Shown here piece by piece: positions 32,762 through 34,649 of a stretch of DNA of 34,649 nucleotides. The stretch's first letter is position 1. Each line of letters begins with the position of its first letter. The translations under genes were made by a program, and so were the position numbers. The notes under the pieces were generated by a model that saw only the letters and a program-made list of their open reading frames with translations, ran no database searches and had not been told where the DNA came from. This stretch comes from Pleurotus ostreatus/Saccharomyces cerevisiae fusant (Eukaryota; Opisthokonta), in the NCBI GenBank assembly GCA_024196135.1, contig JAMQCK010000239.1, forward strand, positions 1 to 34,649, written 5' to 3'.

Positions 32762-33734
32762 GTATGCATGTGTTCCTTCTCGCGTCGCTTGTTCTCGTTC
32801 GCGCTGGTCATCGCGCTGTTTCTGTACGGTCTTTCATCAATGATCTTTGTTCTCTGACCTCCTGTATACCGGATATACCGCTCTTTATTCTACTTTTTCC
32901 GTATAGTCTGTAGTCCCTTCTGACTTCTGTATCAATGCATCGCATTTTTGTATCGTTCGTCTCGTCATCTCTTGGGGTCCGTCGTACGCCTATGTTATCA
33001 TTTGACTTTACTTTTCGCCCCTTATACCTACAACTCTCCGGATCTCTGATTCTGATAATGAAGTGTGTGTATTCTGTCGTCGTCTATTCGCGCATGTGAG
33101 GGGGTTGCATCCCGTCCTCCTGCTAAATGCCCTCGAAAGTACGAGGAACAAAGCTTCCGGAACCCTCACGTTGCTTCAATCGTGAGCAAACATCTGTCCT
33201 CTCTGGTAGGGTTGACTCGGCATCAAAAGTCGGACTTCGATCTCAGTGTCCACTCTCGGTCTTAACACTGACAGGTCATGGGTTACAATCTAGATTATAT
33301 TCCGTACCGTTTCGTTTTGTCTACGCATACAGTAGCGACCGGATCCGTGGGGGTATGAGATAGCGAATAACAATACGCAGCCAGGATAATGAGCTATAGT
33401 ATATGGCTGATACACTATAGTATACGGCTATCCAGGTCGGGTCCCTTCCGCGAAGTCAAGCGATGACAGCTATGCTACAGTTACAATTCGTGAGTCTCGA
33501 CAGCACCAAGGGAGGAGAGGAGAGGGACGTCAAAGGAGAGATGGGAAGGTGGAGGAGGCAAAGAGGAAAGAACAGCGTTAAGAGGAGAGAACAGCGGTAA
33601 GAAGAGTGAGCAGGGGCGTAAGAAGCGTCAGAGGGTTTTCAATATACAATAGGTTGCGCTAGGCCAGGCTGCGCGTGGGCCGCCGCTCAGAGGATGCAGA
33701 GGAGGGTCGTCGCTCTGCAGGTCGAGTCGCCGCT
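32762..33734. other. Intergenic stretch downstream of the receptor gene
   Basis: No gene is supported. Both strands were read for short frames ending in Cys-aliphatic-aliphatic-X followed by a stop, as in fungal pheromone precursors, and none was found. A tandem AT-rich element lies at 33393-33429. Bases about 33510-33640 are purine-rich (GGAGGAGAGG-type). Confidence 0.5.
33393..33429. repeat. Direct repeat with ACTATAGT-like palindrome
   Basis: CTATAGTATATGGCT at 33393 is repeated as CTATAGTATACGGCT at 33415. It lies 300 bases beyond the receptor stop codon, in the gene's 3' flank. Role unknown. Confidence 0.6.
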
Positions 33735-34649
33735 TTATACGGCGTCGGCCCCGCGGTGCCCTTCAGCGGCGGTGGCATACGATTCGGGTGTCGCAGGGCG
33801 CGAGATCGACGAGCGGATGGACGAGATCTCGATGCGCATATCGTGCGGCCGCAGCCTCGCGCGGTCGGGCACGGCTAGCGACGGCGGGCGCGCAGGACCG
33901 TGCGCGATCGTCGTCGAGCTCGCGTTCGTCGAGCAGCCCGCGACTGTGGTTGTAGGCGAGTCGCACTTCTCCTCGTCGCCCTTCGCGTCGGAGAGGATGC
34001 CGCCGACGTCGCCGAGCGAGAGCTGCCCGTACGAGAGGCGGCCGCCCGCGGCGTGCTTCTCGTCGTGCGAGCTGTGGTAGGAGGAGAGCTCGTCGGCGGA
34101 GAGGTCGGAGAAGAGGGTGGAGACGCGCGTCGAGCTCTGCTTGCGGTTGTTCGCGTACACGGGGATGGAGGGCCCGGTGCCGGAGTACTTGGGTGAACTG
34201 AAGGGTATGTTAGCGGGCCTGAACGAGCGGGGAAGGTGATAGGAAACGCACGCAGACGGGCTCCAGGTCTCGGACTCGCACGCGAGGAAGGGCGGGACGT
34301 AGCCGGCGCGCTTGCACAGCTTGAACAGCGCGCGGCGGTAGTTCTTGCGCGCCTCCTGCGCGAAGCCGAAGAACACGAAGAAGATGAACGCGCAGACGAA
34401 GATGAACCAGCGCGTGAGCTCGAGCGCGCGGTACGTGATGGGCACGCCCTTCCACAGCACGGCCGGGAACTGGTTGACGTGCGAGAAGTTCAGGTGCGTG
34501 TCCTCCCAGGAGATCCACGGCTGCATCTCGCTGAATTGCGTGTTCATGTAGAGCCCGAAGCTGCCGATGGGGATGGTGAGGCAGATCTCGATGGCGGCGA
34601 GGCACATGAGGCGGAAGTAGCGGTTCGCGGTGAGGTTGCTGTGCGCGGC
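33735..34649 (-). CDS. STE3-type pheromone receptor, 5' part outside window
   Basis: Exons 34649-34252 (open at the edge) and 34197-33735 give 286 residues of the C-terminal part. The visible part starts in the loop before TM5 (NLTANRYFRLM), then TM5 as CLTIPIGSFGLYM. After QFSEMQPWISWEDTHLNFS and FPAVLWKG, TM7 is WFIFVCAFIFFVFFGFA, followed by QEARKNYRRALFKLCKR. This order and wording are hallmarks of basidiomycete STE3 GPCRs, which bind farnesylated pheromones. The cytoplasmic tail is long (about 180 residues), Ser-rich and carries DLSADELSSYHSSHDEKH. The 54-base intron is a multiple of three, so the frame is open through it. Whether it is a B mating-type receptor or a non-mating paralogue cannot be told here. 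Confidence 0.92.
   Translation of the reverse strand, partial: AAHSNLTANRYFRLMCLAAIEICLTIPIGSFGLYMNTQFSEMQPWISWEDTHLNFSHVNQFPAVLWKGVPITYRALELTRWFIFVCAFIFFVFFGFAQEARKNYRRALFKLCKRAGYVPPFLACESETWSPSACVSYHLPRSFRPANIPFSSPKYSGTGPSIPVYANNRKQSSTRVSTLFSDLSADELSSYHSSHDEKHAAGGRLSYGQLSLGDVGGILSDAKGDEEKCDSPTTTVAGCSTNASSTTIAHGPARPPSLAVPDRARLRPHDMRIEISSIRSSISRPATPESYATAAEGHRGADAV

Noticed and set aside
32762..33734. Pheromone precursor gene near the STE3 receptor
   Set aside because: Frames ending in Cys plus three residues and a stop were scanned on both strands. Those found (for example CSPF, CPLW) lack the aliphatic CaaX form and a suitable upstream frame.
1..34649. CRISPR arrays, bacterial operons, ribosome-binding sites, rRNA
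   Set aside because: The genes are eukaryotic with spliceosomal introns. No spaced repeats of CRISPR type and no rRNA-like sequence were seen.

Overview
The window is nuclear DNA of a filamentous basidiomycete, most likely an Agaricomycete (mushroom or wood-decay fungus). The evidence is GC-rich genes split by many 48-60 base GT-AG introns, CT-rich leaders before several start codons, a STE3-type pheromone receptor, a CYP with the fungal microexon style, and a 7-TM protein family typical of these fungi. Gene models were built by hand from splice sites and reading-frame continuity. Most close exactly in frame, and exon lists are given in the entries.

Left part (1-3.6 kb): a hAT-family DNA transposon whose transposase reads through five exons without a break, flanked by subterminal inverted repeats. 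Its left end lies at or just beyond base 1. Next comes a large minus-strand gene for an unknown multi-pass membrane protein (4156-6614). It shares a 365-base divergent promoter with a mitochondrial two-RRM RNA-binding protein (6980-7968).

Centre (8.9-25.1 kb), almost all on the plus strand: a small secreted protein; an unknown protein with an F-box-like start; a UBE2S-type ubiquitin-conjugating enzyme that keeps the C-terminal APC/C docking tail; an arrestin-fold adaptor with several tandem repeats in its introns and exons; a short-chain dehydrogenase; a relic or unrecognised 3' gene end on the minus strand; a 7-TM protein; a cytochrome P450 with a frame problem near the I-helix; and an eight-cysteine CFEM-like secreted protein.

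Right part (25.5-34.6 kb): prefoldin subunit 3 on the minus strand, divergent from a predicted membrane-anchored protein kinase. Then come a long gene-poor stretch, a two-exon membrane and coiled-coil protein, and a partial minus-strand STE3-like pheromone receptor running off the right edge. No CaaX pheromone precursor was found in the roughly 970 bases downstream of the receptor, so whether this is the edge of a B mating-type locus is open.

The genes do not form one pathway. Housekeeping genes (UBE2S, prefoldin, RRM protein) are interspersed with lineage-specific genes (secreted proteins, 7-TM, P450, receptor). Two neighbours, the SDR and the P450, are oxidoreductases but are separated by another gene and show no sign of forming a cluster.
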